Assembly (NCBI GenBank): GCA_030560485.1
Contig: JAKTTS010000047.1
Coordinates: 1-50,447 of the forward strand
Origin: Ascoidea tarda (nom. inval.)
Taxonomy: Eukaryota > Ascomycota > Saccharomycetes > Ascoideales > Ascoideaceae
Length of the DNA: 50,447 nt
Reading direction: 5' to 3'
Shown: one piece after another, positions 1-9,963 of the stretch
Layout: each line of letters starts with the position of its first letter
Position numbering within the stretch: position 1 is the first letter of the stretch
Notes under the pieces: generated by a model
Database searches by the model: none
Told to the model about the DNA's origin: nothing
Seen by the model: only the letters and a program-made list of their open reading frames with translations
Translations under genes and position numbers: made by a program

Positions 1-75
1 TTATCATTATCATTATCATTATCATTATCATTATCATTATCATTATCATTATCATCATCATCATCATCATCATAA
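1..75. repeat. Hexanucleotide then trinucleotide microsatellite coding for Asp/Asn in MIF2
   Basis: Nine tandem TTATCA units at 1-54 run into a TCA-repeat stretch to about 75. On the minus strand these read GAT/AAT, giving alternating Asp-Asn and then poly-Asp inside the MIF2 frame. The tract is cut by the window edge, so its full length is unknown. Length polymorphism in multiples of three would be tolerated. Confidence 0.95.
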
Positions 76-491
76 TTATAGTCTTCAATTGCCTTTTTTC
101 CATTTCTATTATCCTGTTTATCGCGTATATCAGAAGTGGCTTTATTACTTCCATTCTGTTTGTTTATGAATTGCTTTGAGGTCGCTATGGGAGAAAACCT
201 TGAAGCAGACTCAATTTTCCTCGATATGCTAGACTTTCTTTTGATCACCTTTGATTTGGTTGCAGCTCTATTAGTTCCACTTTTTTTCTTAGACTTTGCT
301 GAACTATCATTTTTTGAAACAGAGTTCAATGATAGTGAAGCTAGCTGTTTTGAAGTAGTTGGGGTGCTGGTGTTGTAATGAGTTTTGAAAAATTCGTCTA
401 CATCCTCAATATTATTTTTGTCTCTAGCAACAGACTCGTTGACCAAGATTCCAGTCTTACGAGACCTCTTGCCTAATTGTGTGTTTTCCAT
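1..491 (-). CDS. MIF2: CENP-C/Mif2 inner-kinetochore protein, N-terminal part (cut by window edge)
   Basis: The first 163 codons are present, starting at the ATG whose complement lies at 489-491, and the frame runs off the left edge. Seen: LGKRSRKTGI at residues 6-15 and NIEDVDEFF at 27-35, the conserved opening block of yeast Mif2 (LGLKSRKTGI and MENIDDFF in S. cerevisiae, recalled). In that yeast this block contacts the Mtw1/MIND complex, linking centromeric nucleosomes to the outer kinetochore. A Lys/Ser-rich stretch follows, then a long Asp/Asn tract encoded by the hexanucleotide repeat at the edge. The CENP-C motif and C-terminal cupin domain would lie outside the window. HIS6 ends 77 bp upstream of this start on the same strand, so the promoter is short or overlaps the HIS6 3' end. 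The identity rests on the N-terminal block alone. Confidence 0.82.
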   Translation of the reverse strand, partial: MENTQLGKRSRKTGILVNESVARDKNNIEDVDEFFKTHYNTSTPTTSKQLASLSLNSVSKNDSSAKSKKKSGTNRAATKSKVIKRKSSISRKIESASRFSPIATSKQFINKQNGSNKATSDIRDKQDNRNGKKAIEDYNYDDDDDDDNDNDNDNDNDNDNDND

Positions 492-568
492 TAAAAACAG
501 GCTCGATCACAATTATCCTTTAACTGTTTACCAGTTCTCAGATTGTTTATTTACAGCTGAAGACGAAT

Positions 569-1396
569 TTATACATCTTCCGGCTCACGTGTGCGGTTCC
601 ACTCAACACACTCCGAAAATCGCACCAAGCTGCCCCCGAAAATGTCCAACGCGCTGCCGAAAGTCAAATCGACCTTTCCGGAACTCATCCTTTCAACGGT
701 TTCCAAGTCTGCAATGCTCCGACCACCACCGGCATACACAACACCCACTCCGGCCAAGCTCGGATTGGAAAACCACCGACCCAACTGCACCACAAGCCCC
801 TCGTCGATCCCCCGGCACAAGCCCTCGACGTCGGCGGCGTGGATCAAAAACTCGCTGCAGAAGCTGCTCAACTCCACAAACAACTCCTGGCTCAACTTCA
901 ACTCAGTCACAATCGTCCATTTCTGAATTGCAACATACCATTCCTTCTCGCTGCTGTTGTTTATTTTGCATCTGCACGAGAGATCTAGCACTATCTTGTT
1001 TTTGTCTCCAACGAGACTGTGCAATCTGATGAGCCTTTCCATGCTGAACTGGTTGTTTGGAAATAGCCATGATGTGATAATGATTTGTTTCGCGCCTTTA
1101 TTTAGCCACTCCAAACAGTTGCTGTCGTTGATGCCCCCTCCAATCTGGAAGTTGTTTGGCCAACTTCTCAATGCGAGCTCGGCAACTTTGTCATTTTCTA
1201 TTGAAGACCCTAGTTTGATAATGTGACAGCCATGGATATTGTTCTCTTTATACAAGTTTCCGTAGTACGACGATGCTTTATCAGAAACAAAATTTGTTGC
1301 AACCTCGTCGCTGTCGTTGTCTGACTTCAATGTTCCTCCAACTATTTGTTTGACTTTCCCTGAATGTATGTCAATACAACCTCTAAATTTAGTCAT
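569..1396 (-). CDS. HIS6: Phosphoribosylformimino-5-aminoimidazole carboxamide ribotide isomerase
   Basis: 275 aa (261 in S. cerevisiae). It catalyses the fourth step of histidine synthesis, the Amadori isomerisation of ProFAR to PRFAR, as a cytosolic TIM barrel. Seen: MTKFRGCIDIHSGKVKQIVG at the start with the catalytic Asp in CIDIH; IKLG; the phosphate-binding loop QIGGGINDSNCLEWL; LDLSCR; IHAADVEGLCRGID with the second catalytic Asp; VYAGGGRS; and KVDLTFGSALDIFGG near the end. I chose the ATG at 1396 because the upstream in-frame extension has no ATG and the family starts MTKF. None of its codons is CTG despite many leucines. Base composition rises to about 55-60% GC in the 3' half, unlike the AT-rich 5' half. 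It is divergent from DRN1 across about 290 bp. Confidence 0.97.
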   Translation of the reverse strand: MTKFRGCIDIHSGKVKQIVGGTLKSDNDSDEVATNFVSDKASSYYGNLYKENNIHGCHIIKLGSSIENDKVAELALRSWPNNFQIGGGINDSNCLEWLNKGAKQIIITSWLFPNNQFSMERLIRLHSLVGDKNKIVLDLSCRCKINNSSEKEWYVAIQKWTIVTELKLSQELFVELSSFCSEFLIHAADVEGLCRGIDEGLVVQLGRWFSNPSLAGVGVVYAGGGRSIADLETVERMSSGKVDLTFGSALDIFGGSLVRFSECVEWNRTREPEDV

Positions 1397-1491
1397 TTTA
1401 TTACACCACAAAATCCAACAAAAATAGTTTGTCGAAGCTTTTCAACCAATAAACCCATTTAAACTCAATAAACTGCAAAATACCTATATTT

Positions 1492-1531
1492 CAGGGTAAC
1501 CCTGGTGCAAAATATAGCTCACGAGTTCGAT
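1492..1531. promoter_or_regulatory. Inverted repeat and TFIIIC-box-like sequences in the HIS6-DRN1 divergent promoter
   Basis: CAGGGT (1492-1497) and ACCCTG (1499-1504) form a perfect 6-bp inverted repeat with one central base. About 10 bp on lies TAGCTCA, the start of a typical tRNA A box, followed two bases later by GTTCGATCCC, which matches a B box. The flanks do not fold into acceptor or T stems, so this is not a tRNA gene. It may be a tRNA remnant or an isolated TFIIIC-type site. Confidence 0.35.
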
Positions 1532-1601
1532 CCCTGCTCAAAGTCTTGGTTTATTTTACCAAAATTTTGATGTCTTTTTCCCTGCTACACGAAAATCTCA
1601 T

Positions 1602-1613
1602 TGAAAAATTTTT
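1602..1613. promoter_or_regulatory. RRPE-like element (TGAAAAATTTTT)
   Basis: The 12-mer matches the ribosomal-RNA-processing element known upstream of yeast ribosome-biogenesis genes (TGAAAAATTTT). It lies about 76 bp before the DRN1 start. The same 12-mer recurs upstream of SAH1 at 30169, with a variant upstream of RRP14. In AT-rich DNA some chance matches are expected. Confidence 0.4.
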
Positions 1614-1688
1614 ATAGTTCATATTTTTTTTCTTTTAAGTTATCAATTCAATTTTGTTTTTTCAATTTTTCATCCATTTTCTGTTAAA

Positions 1689-3833
1689 ATGACAAGCGAT
1701 TCTGAAAAATTGAAAGTTTTGGTCTTGAACCCATCAATTGATAAATTGAATTTTATTTTAAATGCTTCCAATCGGTTAAATCAAAAAAATGGTCCTTTTG
1801 AATCTGTTTTATTAATTGGTGATAATGACATTACCACGGATACTGTTAAGACCCCAGTCAACCAATTAACAATTTTTACAAGTACAAAGTTATTTGCAAA
1901 TGATAAAAATAAGGATAAAATAGATACTGCTACCACTAATGATGATGACAAAAATCATAATGAAATTGAAATTGAAATCGACAGCGAAAGCGAAAGTGAA
2001 AGTGGAAGTGGAAGTGGAAATCAAGCTGTCATTGAAAAAGAAATAAAAGAAAATTTAATTGGAATCAATGACACAAAAAATGGTGGAATTTCATTCAAAA
2101 CGACTTCCAATGGTTTAAATATCATATTATTCACTAGATATTTTGATGCATCTTTTGATAATTTTTATAAATTTAAAGAATATTTTAATAACCAATTATC
2201 TTCTTTCAAAGATAATATTCATGTTATGATTTCATACCAGTGGGCCTCTAATTTATCTTATTACTATAAATCTGATATTGGTAACAAAGCTGACATATTG
2301 AACAAATATCTCAAGTTAATCAAGCCAAATTATTATTTCACTTCTGGTTCTAAATTTTTAGACACTTTACCCTTTAAGTGGTCTTCCAATAACGACTTGA
2401 AAATCACTCGATTTATCAGTTTATCTCAATATCATTCTAAAAACAGATATTATTACGCTTTCAATATCGATGTTAAGGACAATAAGAACAATAATATAAA
2501 TAATAGGAGTTACTCTAAAAATTTATTTGAAAATGTCAATATAGAGAATTACAGAATTCAATTAAAACCAGAACTTCAAGATAAAACAGTAAAAGATGTT
2601 CAAAAGACTTCGAGCAAGGATAATGAAAATGAAATTGAAAAAGTAGAGGTTGAAAAAGAGAAAGCTAAAGAAGAAACTAAAGAAGAAACTAAAGAAGAAA
2701 CTAAAGAGGAAGCTAAAGAAAAAGCTGAAAAGGATGAAGTCAAAGAAAAAGAGGAAGAAAAGGTTGAAAAAGAAGAAGAAAAGGTTGAAAAAGAAGAAGA
2801 GAAAATCGAAGAGAAAAAACTGGAAAATAAACAAATCAATAAAAGAAAATTTTCTAAAGATTCAGAACAAAGTGTTAACAAAAGACCTAAATTTATTGTC
2901 ACTCAAGAAAATTGTTATTTTTGTTTGGGTTCACCAAATGTTCAAACCCATATGGTGATTTCAGTCGATAAACACTCATATTTATCAATTGCAAAAGGGC
3001 CATTGACCACACCAAAGACATTTAATGGAAAAATTCCATTTCCAGGGCATGTTTTGATCATTGCTATTAAACATATTTCAAATATTGTATTCAATAAAAT
3101 TGATAATACATTTAATGAAATGAATAAGTACGAGGGAAATATTTTGAAGTTGTATTACTTGAAATATAAATTAGGATATTGTTCATTTGAAATAAACAGC
3201 TCAAAATTATTTCATCATCATAAACAAGTTATTCCAATTTTTTTAAATTCCAAATTGTCTAAATTCACCAAGACCTTGAAGTCAAACAGTGATAGAAATA
3301 ATACATTATACAACAAGAATACATCCTTAGAGTTCAAAAAAGTTGAGTTTGAGTTTGATGGCATCAAGAACGAGGTGATTGTTCCAGATTTCGAAGAAAC
3401 GGAAGACAAAGAAGAGACAGTTGAAAACGAGAAAAAGGCAACAGAAAGGGATCTGAAGGATTCTAAAAAGGAAGAAGGTACTGACACCAAAATGGCAGAT
3501 CAAAGCGAAGCTAGAAAAGAATCAGGCACTAGTTTGAAAGAGTACTTTGATATCATGAAAAAGGGCGATTACATTTTAATGAAGTTGTTTATGGTTGACG
3601 GCGAAGAAGGAAAGCCCAAGCAGTACTGCTTCATCTCGCCTATCGACACCAGCAAAAGAGTTGACTTGATGTTCCCTCGAAAAGTGTTGTTGCAATTCCT
3701 CAACTTGCCCAAAAACAGATCCAACTGGAAGACAGTGGCAGATCCCAAGGAGGTTGATGTTGGGTATTGTGAGGCCTACAAAAAAGAGTTTGCTGAGTTC
3801 GACTCGTCGCTCAAAGAGGTATCCGCAGTTTAG
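1689..3833 (+). CDS. DRN1: CwfJ/CWF19-family lariat-debranching-associated protein (Drn1)
   Basis: 714 aa, against 507 in S. cerevisiae. Drn1 partners the debranching enzyme Dbr1 in turnover of intron lariats. Seen: an N-terminal region (1-270) resembling the inactive metallophosphatase-like part of the family; a strongly charged Glu/Lys segment (about 310-385); then the CwfJ_C_1 domain starting NCYFCLGSPNVQTH (about 406), followed by SYLSIAKGPL, GHVLIIAIKHISN and the HIT-like HHHKQVIP (about 507); and a CwfJ_C_2 end with YCFISPIDTSKRVDLMFPRK and NWKTV. The extra length is explained by an acidic/Ser insertion near residue 90, the Glu/Lys tract, and a second Glu/Lys linker between the two C-terminal domains. 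Two CTG codons were seen, both in charged low-complexity stretches. The start is the only sensible ATG. Confidence 0.9.
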   Translation: MTSDSEKLKVLVLNPSIDKLNFILNASNRLNQKNGPFESVLLIGDNDITTDTVKTPVNQLTIFTSTKLFANDKNKDKIDTATTNDDDKNHNEIEIEIDSESESESGSGSGNQAVIEKEIKENLIGINDTKNGGISFKTTSNGLNIILFTRYFDASFDNFYKFKEYFNNQLSSFKDNIHVMISYQWASNLSYYYKSDIGNKADILNKYLKLIKPNYYFTSGSKFLDTLPFKWSSNNDLKITRFISLSQYHSKNRYYYAFNIDVKDNKNNNINNRSYSKNLFENVNIENYRIQLKPELQDKTVKDVQKTSSKDNENEIEKVEVEKEKAKEETKEETKEETKEEAKEKAEKDEVKEKEEEKVEKEEEKVEKEEEKIEEKKLENKQINKRKFSKDSEQSVNKRPKFIVTQENCYFCLGSPNVQTHMVISVDKHSYLSIAKGPLTTPKTFNGKIPFPGHVLIIAIKHISNIVFNKIDNTFNEMNKYEGNILKLYYLKYKLGYCSFEINSSKLFHHHKQVIPIFLNSKLSKFTKTLKSNSDRNNTLYNKNTSLEFKKVEFEFDGIKNEVIVPDFEETEDKEETVENEKKATERDLKDSKKEEGTDTKMADQSEARKESGTSLKEYFDIMKKGDYILMKLFMVDGEEGKPKQYCFISPIDTSKRVDLMFPRKVLLQFLNLPKNRSNWKTVADPKEVDVGYCEAYKKEFAEFDSSLKEVSAV

Positions 3834-4845
<1,012 letters not shown>

Positions 4846-5313
4846 TAATATTTCAAACGTATTATATCTCATTCCATTTTGTTTTTAATTTTTTCAATTT
4901 TTGGGCTTAACTGTTTATTTTCTTTTCTTTCTTTTCTTTCCCACCTCCCTTTTTTTGGCCTTTATTTCCAATTGGAGAAGTTAGTTTTTATTTATCTTTT
5001 GTTTGACTATAATTGTATGTTTTGTTTCTTTTTTTTATTTTTTTTCATTACTTTCTCATTTCGGTTGATTCATTTAAATACATAATTATTAATGTTCTCA
5101 CTACTATACTCTTTTATTTTTTTTATTTTCATTTGTTATTTATATTTGTCAATGAAAATAAAAAATATGAGCATTAATTGACTGCAAAAATAAAAACAAA
5201 ACAAAACAAAACCACGCACACACAAAATAAAAAAATTAATAAAACAAACCAATTAATAAACAATATAATATATATTTATATATACATATTTACATATATA
5301 CATGTGCTTTCCA
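4846..5313. other. Convergent intergenic region between YPT6 and the PPR-like gene
   Basis: 468 bp between two gene 3' ends. It has pyrimidine-rich stretches (4880-5060), short AAAAC repeats near 5195-5215 and an AT alternation (5265-5300), the usual make-up of back-to-back yeast 3' UTRs. No gene is supported. Confidence 0.7.
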
Positions 5314-7989
5314 CTATTTTTCCAATCCAATGCTTCTAAATGAATGAAGTTTTTGTAGTTTTAACATATCCTTCTCCAAAATTGATGGTTTCAATTCTTT
5401 TTTTAATTTTCCACCTGTTAAAATATTCTGTAAACTTACTGCTTTCAACTTCATTAATTTTTGATATGCTTTTAAATCTTCTTCAATCACTAAATTTCCT
5501 AACCCAACTCCCCAGTCTAGTATAAATGATGCCAAAACTCTCCAGTCTCCAACTATATCCTTGTCTTTACAATTAAGTGCATTAGCATAAACAACCGCTT
5601 TATTTCTATTATTAGCAGCTTCCTTAAAGTCTTTAATCTTTAAATCATAAAAATTTATCACATTCTTAACACCTTCATTTAACGAAAATTTTAATTTTCC
5701 CTTTTGATATCTTCCAATTGATGAAAATGTTCCATAATATTTACTATGTAAATGAAATTTTAATTTAACACTGAATTTTTTAACTGCTTCGGCTGTAGTA
5801 TTATATCCAACAACTTCCCCCATATATTGTAATATTGCAATAGCCAAGGCGTAATCCTTTGCAGCAAAACATGCAAACGATGCTTTATGAAATATTTTTG
5901 GACTTAATGTTCCATGAGGAAAAATTGTCATTTCCAACGCTAACTCAACCAATAATGTGTCAATAAAACCTTTTGTAGAAGTAGTAGGCAACGGCAACAG
6001 TCCATTTTGATTTATATAAGTGTAATATTTTAAAAGACATCCCCAAACATCTGAAAAAAAATAATTGGTTTTCACCATCAAAGAATAATAAGGTTTTTCT
6101 CTAATAAACGTCAAATAATCAATACCTTTATAAAAATATTTGGATTTTCCGTAAAGTCTGATAACAGACGAAATAAGATAAACATCATAATCAATGCCTA
6201 AAATATCCATTCTCGATAAGATTTCTTCCATTTTATCATATTTTTTTCCTCGACCGTAAATTTTAACAAAGACTAAATATAAACTAGGACCAATTTCAGG
6301 AATAAATCCTTTATCTTCTTCTGATAATACATATCCTTCTTTAAAAAGATATTCAATATTTGTGCTATTAAAAACTTCTTTACAAATTTCAGAAAATTTA
6401 GGATTAAGAATGTTTAACTCTTTTCTTTTTTCTGGAGTCAATGATAAAATGTACGATTTTTCCATTTCAGATTTTAAGCTTTCAAGTTCTTTTAGTCTTC
6501 CAAGAGATCCCAATGTCTTTAATACTACTTGAAAATGCTTTGAAGAAGGCTTGATCCCTTTCTTAACCATGTTCATTAGCAATTTCATTTGTTCTTGAGA
6601 TTCTTCAACTTTTTCTAGCTTTTTTAGCCAAATTTCAAAAAACTGTTCTTGTTCTTTAAACAAATCGGATTTATTGAGGCAATAATCGTCAAATATGCTT
6701 AATATTATTTCAGCCCTTTTCTTTAAATGGTCATTGGCATCATATTCCTTTAATGCGTTTTTCAATAGAGGTTTCAAAATTTCTAGCAAATCATATTTCA
6801 ATGATAAAAACAATATTTTTAATTTAGTAAAACTTTCCTGTTCAAAATCAATGGTTTTGTCATTGATAAGATACCGATCAACTAATTTATAAGCAAGATA
6901 TTCTTTTTCTTCAAAATTTGATGATAATATCAAGTTTAATAAGTGAACAAACTGTTCCATATTAACTCTTTTTTGTGAATTCAAACTGTCAAAATACTTA
7001 TCAGTATCTTGCGCTCTAACCAATTCTTTATCTTCCCAATCAACTGGATTTTTTTCAAGCATTTGTATTGTCTTTTGAATATAAACAAAAGCAGATTTAT
7101 TATCATTCATACTCAAATAAATTTCAATAAACTTCAAACATAAAGAAGGATTTAAATATTCTGATTTAAAAACCTTCTGAGTCAATTGTGATAGCTGTTC
7201 AGCCTTGACCATTTGATTTGATTCTAAAAAAAATGAAACAGCTAGCTCGAAATACCATCGAAAAGTTTTAACCTCTGAATCATCGGTGAACCTTTTGACC
7301 CATTCAGCTTCAGCTTCCTCATACTTTTTATTTTTAATCAATGTATCCATAAAAATACACCAGTTAATATTGTCCAAAATCATACCAGGAATTTTAATAT
7401 AAGCTTTATAAACATATTCTAAAAGACTGTTCTTTTCATTTGTTGGATTTAGTATTTTAGCCAAATGAGAAGCCTGTTGTAGTTCTTTAATGTCAAAGTT
7501 TGGAAGTATTGGCCTCCTATTCAAATTCTTGAAAAAATGAAGATAAATAATTGAAACGTTTTTATATTTTTTGATTTTTTCAACTTCCTTCCTTATTTCC
7601 TGTGCTTTCTTTTCAAGATCTTCCTGGTCCTTTATATCCTCATCAATCTCGGAGATTTTGTAGGATTTGATGAATTTGATGGAATCAACCATGCATTTAT
7701 TTAAAATGCCCAATATTATAGAATTTCTTTTATCCAAATCACCACAATTTGCCAATTTTAGTTTATAAAAAGCAATCTGATTATCTGATAAATTCAAGCT
7801 ATGCAATAGTTTAAAATCGTTGTCCTTGTGTATTAAAAGCTCGGTCCTAGCTATCTGGCCATTGGGACATTGTCTCAAGTGTCTCCTAAAAGTTGATATC
7901 GAAGTTGCTTTCCAATGAGACAGGCTCTTGCAAACTGGAATATATCTGCTCAAACGATGGGATAGCAATATCGAAGTGGTCTTCAACAT
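5314..7989 (-). CDS. Large mitochondrial helical-repeat (PPR-like) protein, probably RNA-binding
   Basis: 891 aa, not firmly assigned. The first 40 residues are rich in Ser, Arg and Leu and free of acids (MLKTTSILLSHRLSRYIPV and onward), as expected for a mitochondrial targeting sequence. The body is predicted helical with loose 35-residue spacing. Pieces that look like PPR helices are MNMVKKGIKPSSKHFQVVLK, YDKMEEILSRMDILGIDYDV and DYALAIAILQYMGEVVGYN. Size and composition fit fungal mitochondrial translational activators or RNA-maturation factors (the Pet309, Ccm1 and Sov1 size class), but I could not align it to one of them. Only two CTG codons were found (5998 and 7921), both in variable stretches. 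It shares a 204-bp divergent promoter with RRP14. Confidence 0.6.
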   Translation of the reverse strand: MLKTTSILLSHRLSRYIPVCKSLSHWKATSISTFRRHLRQCPNGQIARTELLIHKDNDFKLLHSLNLSDNQIAFYKLKLANCGDLDKRNSIILGILNKCMVDSIKFIKSYKISEIDEDIKDQEDLEKKAQEIRKEVEKIKKYKNVSIIYLHFFKNLNRRPILPNFDIKELQQASHLAKILNPTNEKNSLLEYVYKAYIKIPGMILDNINWCIFMDTLIKNKKYEEAEAEWVKRFTDDSEVKTFRWYFELAVSFFLESNQMVKAEQLSQLTQKVFKSEYLNPSLCLKFIEIYLSMNDNKSAFVYIQKTIQMLEKNPVDWEDKELVRAQDTDKYFDSLNSQKRVNMEQFVHLLNLILSSNFEEKEYLAYKLVDRYLINDKTIDFEQESFTKLKILFLSLKYDLLEILKPLLKNALKEYDANDHLKKRAEIILSIFDDYCLNKSDLFKEQEQFFEIWLKKLEKVEESQEQMKLLMNMVKKGIKPSSKHFQVVLKTLGSLGRLKELESLKSEMEKSYILSLTPEKRKELNILNPKFSEICKEVFNSTNIEYLFKEGYVLSEEDKGFIPEIGPSLYLVFVKIYGRGKKYDKMEEILSRMDILGIDYDVYLISSVIRLYGKSKYFYKGIDYLTFIREKPYYSLMVKTNYFFSDVWGCLLKYYTYINQNGLLPLPTTSTKGFIDTLLVELALEMTIFPHGTLSPKIFHKASFACFAAKDYALAIAILQYMGEVVGYNTTAEAVKKFSVKLKFHLHSKYYGTFSSIGRYQKGKLKFSLNEGVKNVINFYDLKIKDFKEAANNRNKAVVYANALNCKDKDIVGDWRVLASFILDWGVGLGNLVIEEDLKAYQKLMKLKAVSLQNILTGGKLKKELKPSILEKDMLKLQKLHSFRSIGLEK

Positions 7990-8101
7990 TAATTAAATGT
8001 GGTAATGATCTTTCATTTTGAAATACCAAATTGAGAAAATCAATCAAAAACTGTTTTTAAACTTTTCCGATCGGAAAAAAAAAAATTTTTGTAGAAATTG
8101 C

Positions 8102-8112
8102 GAAAAAATTTT
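8102..8112. promoter_or_regulatory. RRPE-like element between the PPR-like gene and RRP14
   Basis: GAAAAAATTTT followed by CC, in a run of A and T tracts, about 80 bp upstream of the RRP14 start. This matches the A/T core of the RRPE motif known before yeast ribosome-biogenesis genes, and RRP14 is such a gene. Confidence 0.4.
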
Positions 8113-8193
8113 CCACTACAATTCTCAGAAGAATTGAAATATTGCAATCTTATCGTTGATCTTCCTCGAGTATTATTGTATACGCAGAATAAA

Positions 8194-9641
8194 ATGAACA
8201 ATTCTTTGGAAGTATGTTTGATTCGGTTATCCTGTGTTTTTGCGGATCACTCTAACAAGTCTTTTTAATCTTGGTTGGGGTTTTTTAGGAACGTTTGAAA
8301 CAAAATTCGTCTGCTTTTGATGGCTTATTGTCGTTGATACCTGCTAAATATTACTATGATGAGAACACTTTGAACCAGTGGCAACAAAAGAAGCAATCGA
8401 AGAATGAAAAGCAGAAAAACAAAAGAGCAAAATTGAACCTGGAAAATGTTGGAGAGGTGGTTGATGGTTCTAGTGCTGCCGAAGTGCTAAGAAAGAGAAG
8501 CGAGAATGCAAAAGCTTTGATAATTCCTGGTACAGGCGATAAAAGGATTCAGAGAAGAAACAGCTTCAGAAACAGGGAAAAAACTGCTCGCATAGAGATT
8601 GACGAAAATGATAAAAAAGAACTCGCTAATGGTCATAAAAATACAGAAGAAAATCCTGATGAAAGCCTTGATAGCACCGAAAGGGGGGAAATAAACGAAA
8701 ACTCAATTGATTTCTCAATTGAAAATAAAAAAAATGGAAATGACGAAGGGTCTGACGAGAGCATAGTATATGACGATCAAGGAAACGAAATAAAAGCAGA
8801 AGACTCGAAAATAAATAATAGCAACCAGCTGAATAAAAAACCAGTGGAAGATTCAGCAGAGAAGGAAGAAAAAATTGCCAAATTGAAAGAAAAATTACAG
8901 TTGCAAATACAAAATTTGCAGAAGAAAAGACATGCTCCAGGATCTGGAGTAGAAGGAGCAGCGAAATCACGACAACAAATATTGGAACAGCGTCAAAAAC
9001 GGGAGAAAAGAATTAAAGATTTAAAAAGAAAAAGAGAAGAAATGGAAGAAGATGATGCAAAAGATAATGATTCAGGTTCTAGTTCTGATTCAGACCCTGA
9101 TCCAGATTCGGATCTTAAAATAGAGGACAGTACAATGTTTTCCAATATTGTTTTCAACGATGGAGATAAAGTGACTTCAGATTTATCTAATTTGAGGAAA
9201 GGTAGCCTTAAGAAAAAAGGGCCTGCAAATAAAGATTTCAAGGCACACCTTAAACTTCTTCAAAATCAGAAACTGAAAAAATCATCATTAGATCCAAGCA
9301 AAAAAGAGGAACTTGAGGAGAATCAAAAATGGAATAAAGCAATGCGACAGCTTGAAGGTGTAAAGGTTAAAGATAATGAACAATTGTTAAAAAAAGCCAT
9401 TAAAAGGAAAGAACAGAAGAAAAAGAAGTCTGAAAAGCAGTGGAAAGAAAGAAACCAAAACGTCACTGATACAATTGCTGCCAGACAGAAGAAAAGAGAG
9501 GAAAATTTACAGTTAAGAAGAGAAAACAAGGGCAAAAAACGCTCAAAACAGGTAAAGCTAAAAAAATTTAATACAAATTCCAAGCCAAAGCGAGCAGGTT
9601 TTGAAGGAGGTCGTTCAAAGTTCAAAAATAAGAAACAGTAG
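8194..9641 (+). CDS. RRP14: Ribosome-biogenesis protein Rrp14 (SURF6 family), two exons
   Basis: Spliced CDS: exon 1 at 8194-8211 (six codons, MNNSLE), intron 8212-8288, exon 2 at 8289-9641, giving 456 aa. The joined start, MNNSLEERLK then NSSAFDGLLSLIPAKYYYDE, matches the Rrp14 N terminus (MSNSLEERLR in S. cerevisiae, recalled), which fixes both the intron and the start. Rrp14 is a nucleolar factor for 40S and 60S maturation and has a role in cell polarity. Seen: the PGTGD region, the KKRHAPGS motif near the middle, several highly charged predicted coiled coils, an acidic Ser/Asp patch, and the SURF6 C-terminal block with EENQKWNKAMRQLEGVKV, LLKKAIKRKEQKKKKS and REENLQLRRENKGKKRSK. The end is Lys/Arg-rich, as expected for nucleolar targeting. 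An annotation that ignores the intron would lose the true start. Confidence 0.92.
8212..8288 (+). other. RRP14: Spliceosomal intron of RRP14
   Basis: 77 nt. The donor is GTATGT at 8212-8217, the branch-like TCTAAC is at 8251-8256, and the acceptor TAG is at 8286-8288, 32 nt after the branch. Removing it joins GAA|GAA in frame and restores the family N terminus. Confidence 0.9.
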
Positions 9642-9963
9642 CAAAATATATATTGAAAATAAATGAATAAAATAAAAGAAAAGAAAAGAAAAAAAAGACA
9701 ATCTTACTATATTACAATACAGAAGATACATGTTAAGATCCGGCTATTATATAATTATGTACAATGAATTTTGAATATTACATTAGATATTAGAAATCTC
9801 ATACAAACTGTGCATCCAATTATGCAGTAAACCATGTAAAATTCAAAAAAAAGAGAGGGGAAAAAATGGTATCAAAATGGTATCAAAATGGTATCAAAAC
9901 AAACAAAATGAATAAACAAAATGGACATGCATTTTAGATTGTTATCGGTTATGTTGTTTTAAA
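9642..9963. other. Convergent intergenic region between RRP14 and SSQ1
   Basis: 322 bp, AT-rich, with A/G-rich runs just after RRP14 that fit 3' UTR and polyadenylation signals. It contains the 11-bp triple repeat listed separately. No gene is supported. Confidence 0.7.
9866..9898. repeat. Three perfect 11-bp tandem repeats (ATGGTATCAAA)
   Basis: Three uninterrupted copies at 9866-9876, 9877-9887 and 9888-9898, followed by AC. They lie between two gene 3' ends, about 65 bp from the SSQ1 stop. No function is evident. The 11-bp period is close to one helical turn. Confidence 0.95.

Noticed and set aside
1515-1545. tRNA gene at the B-box-like GTTCGATCCC
   Set aside because: T stem pairs at only two of five positions, no acceptor stem, and the anticodon region is missing. 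Kept only as a possible TFIIIC site or remnant.
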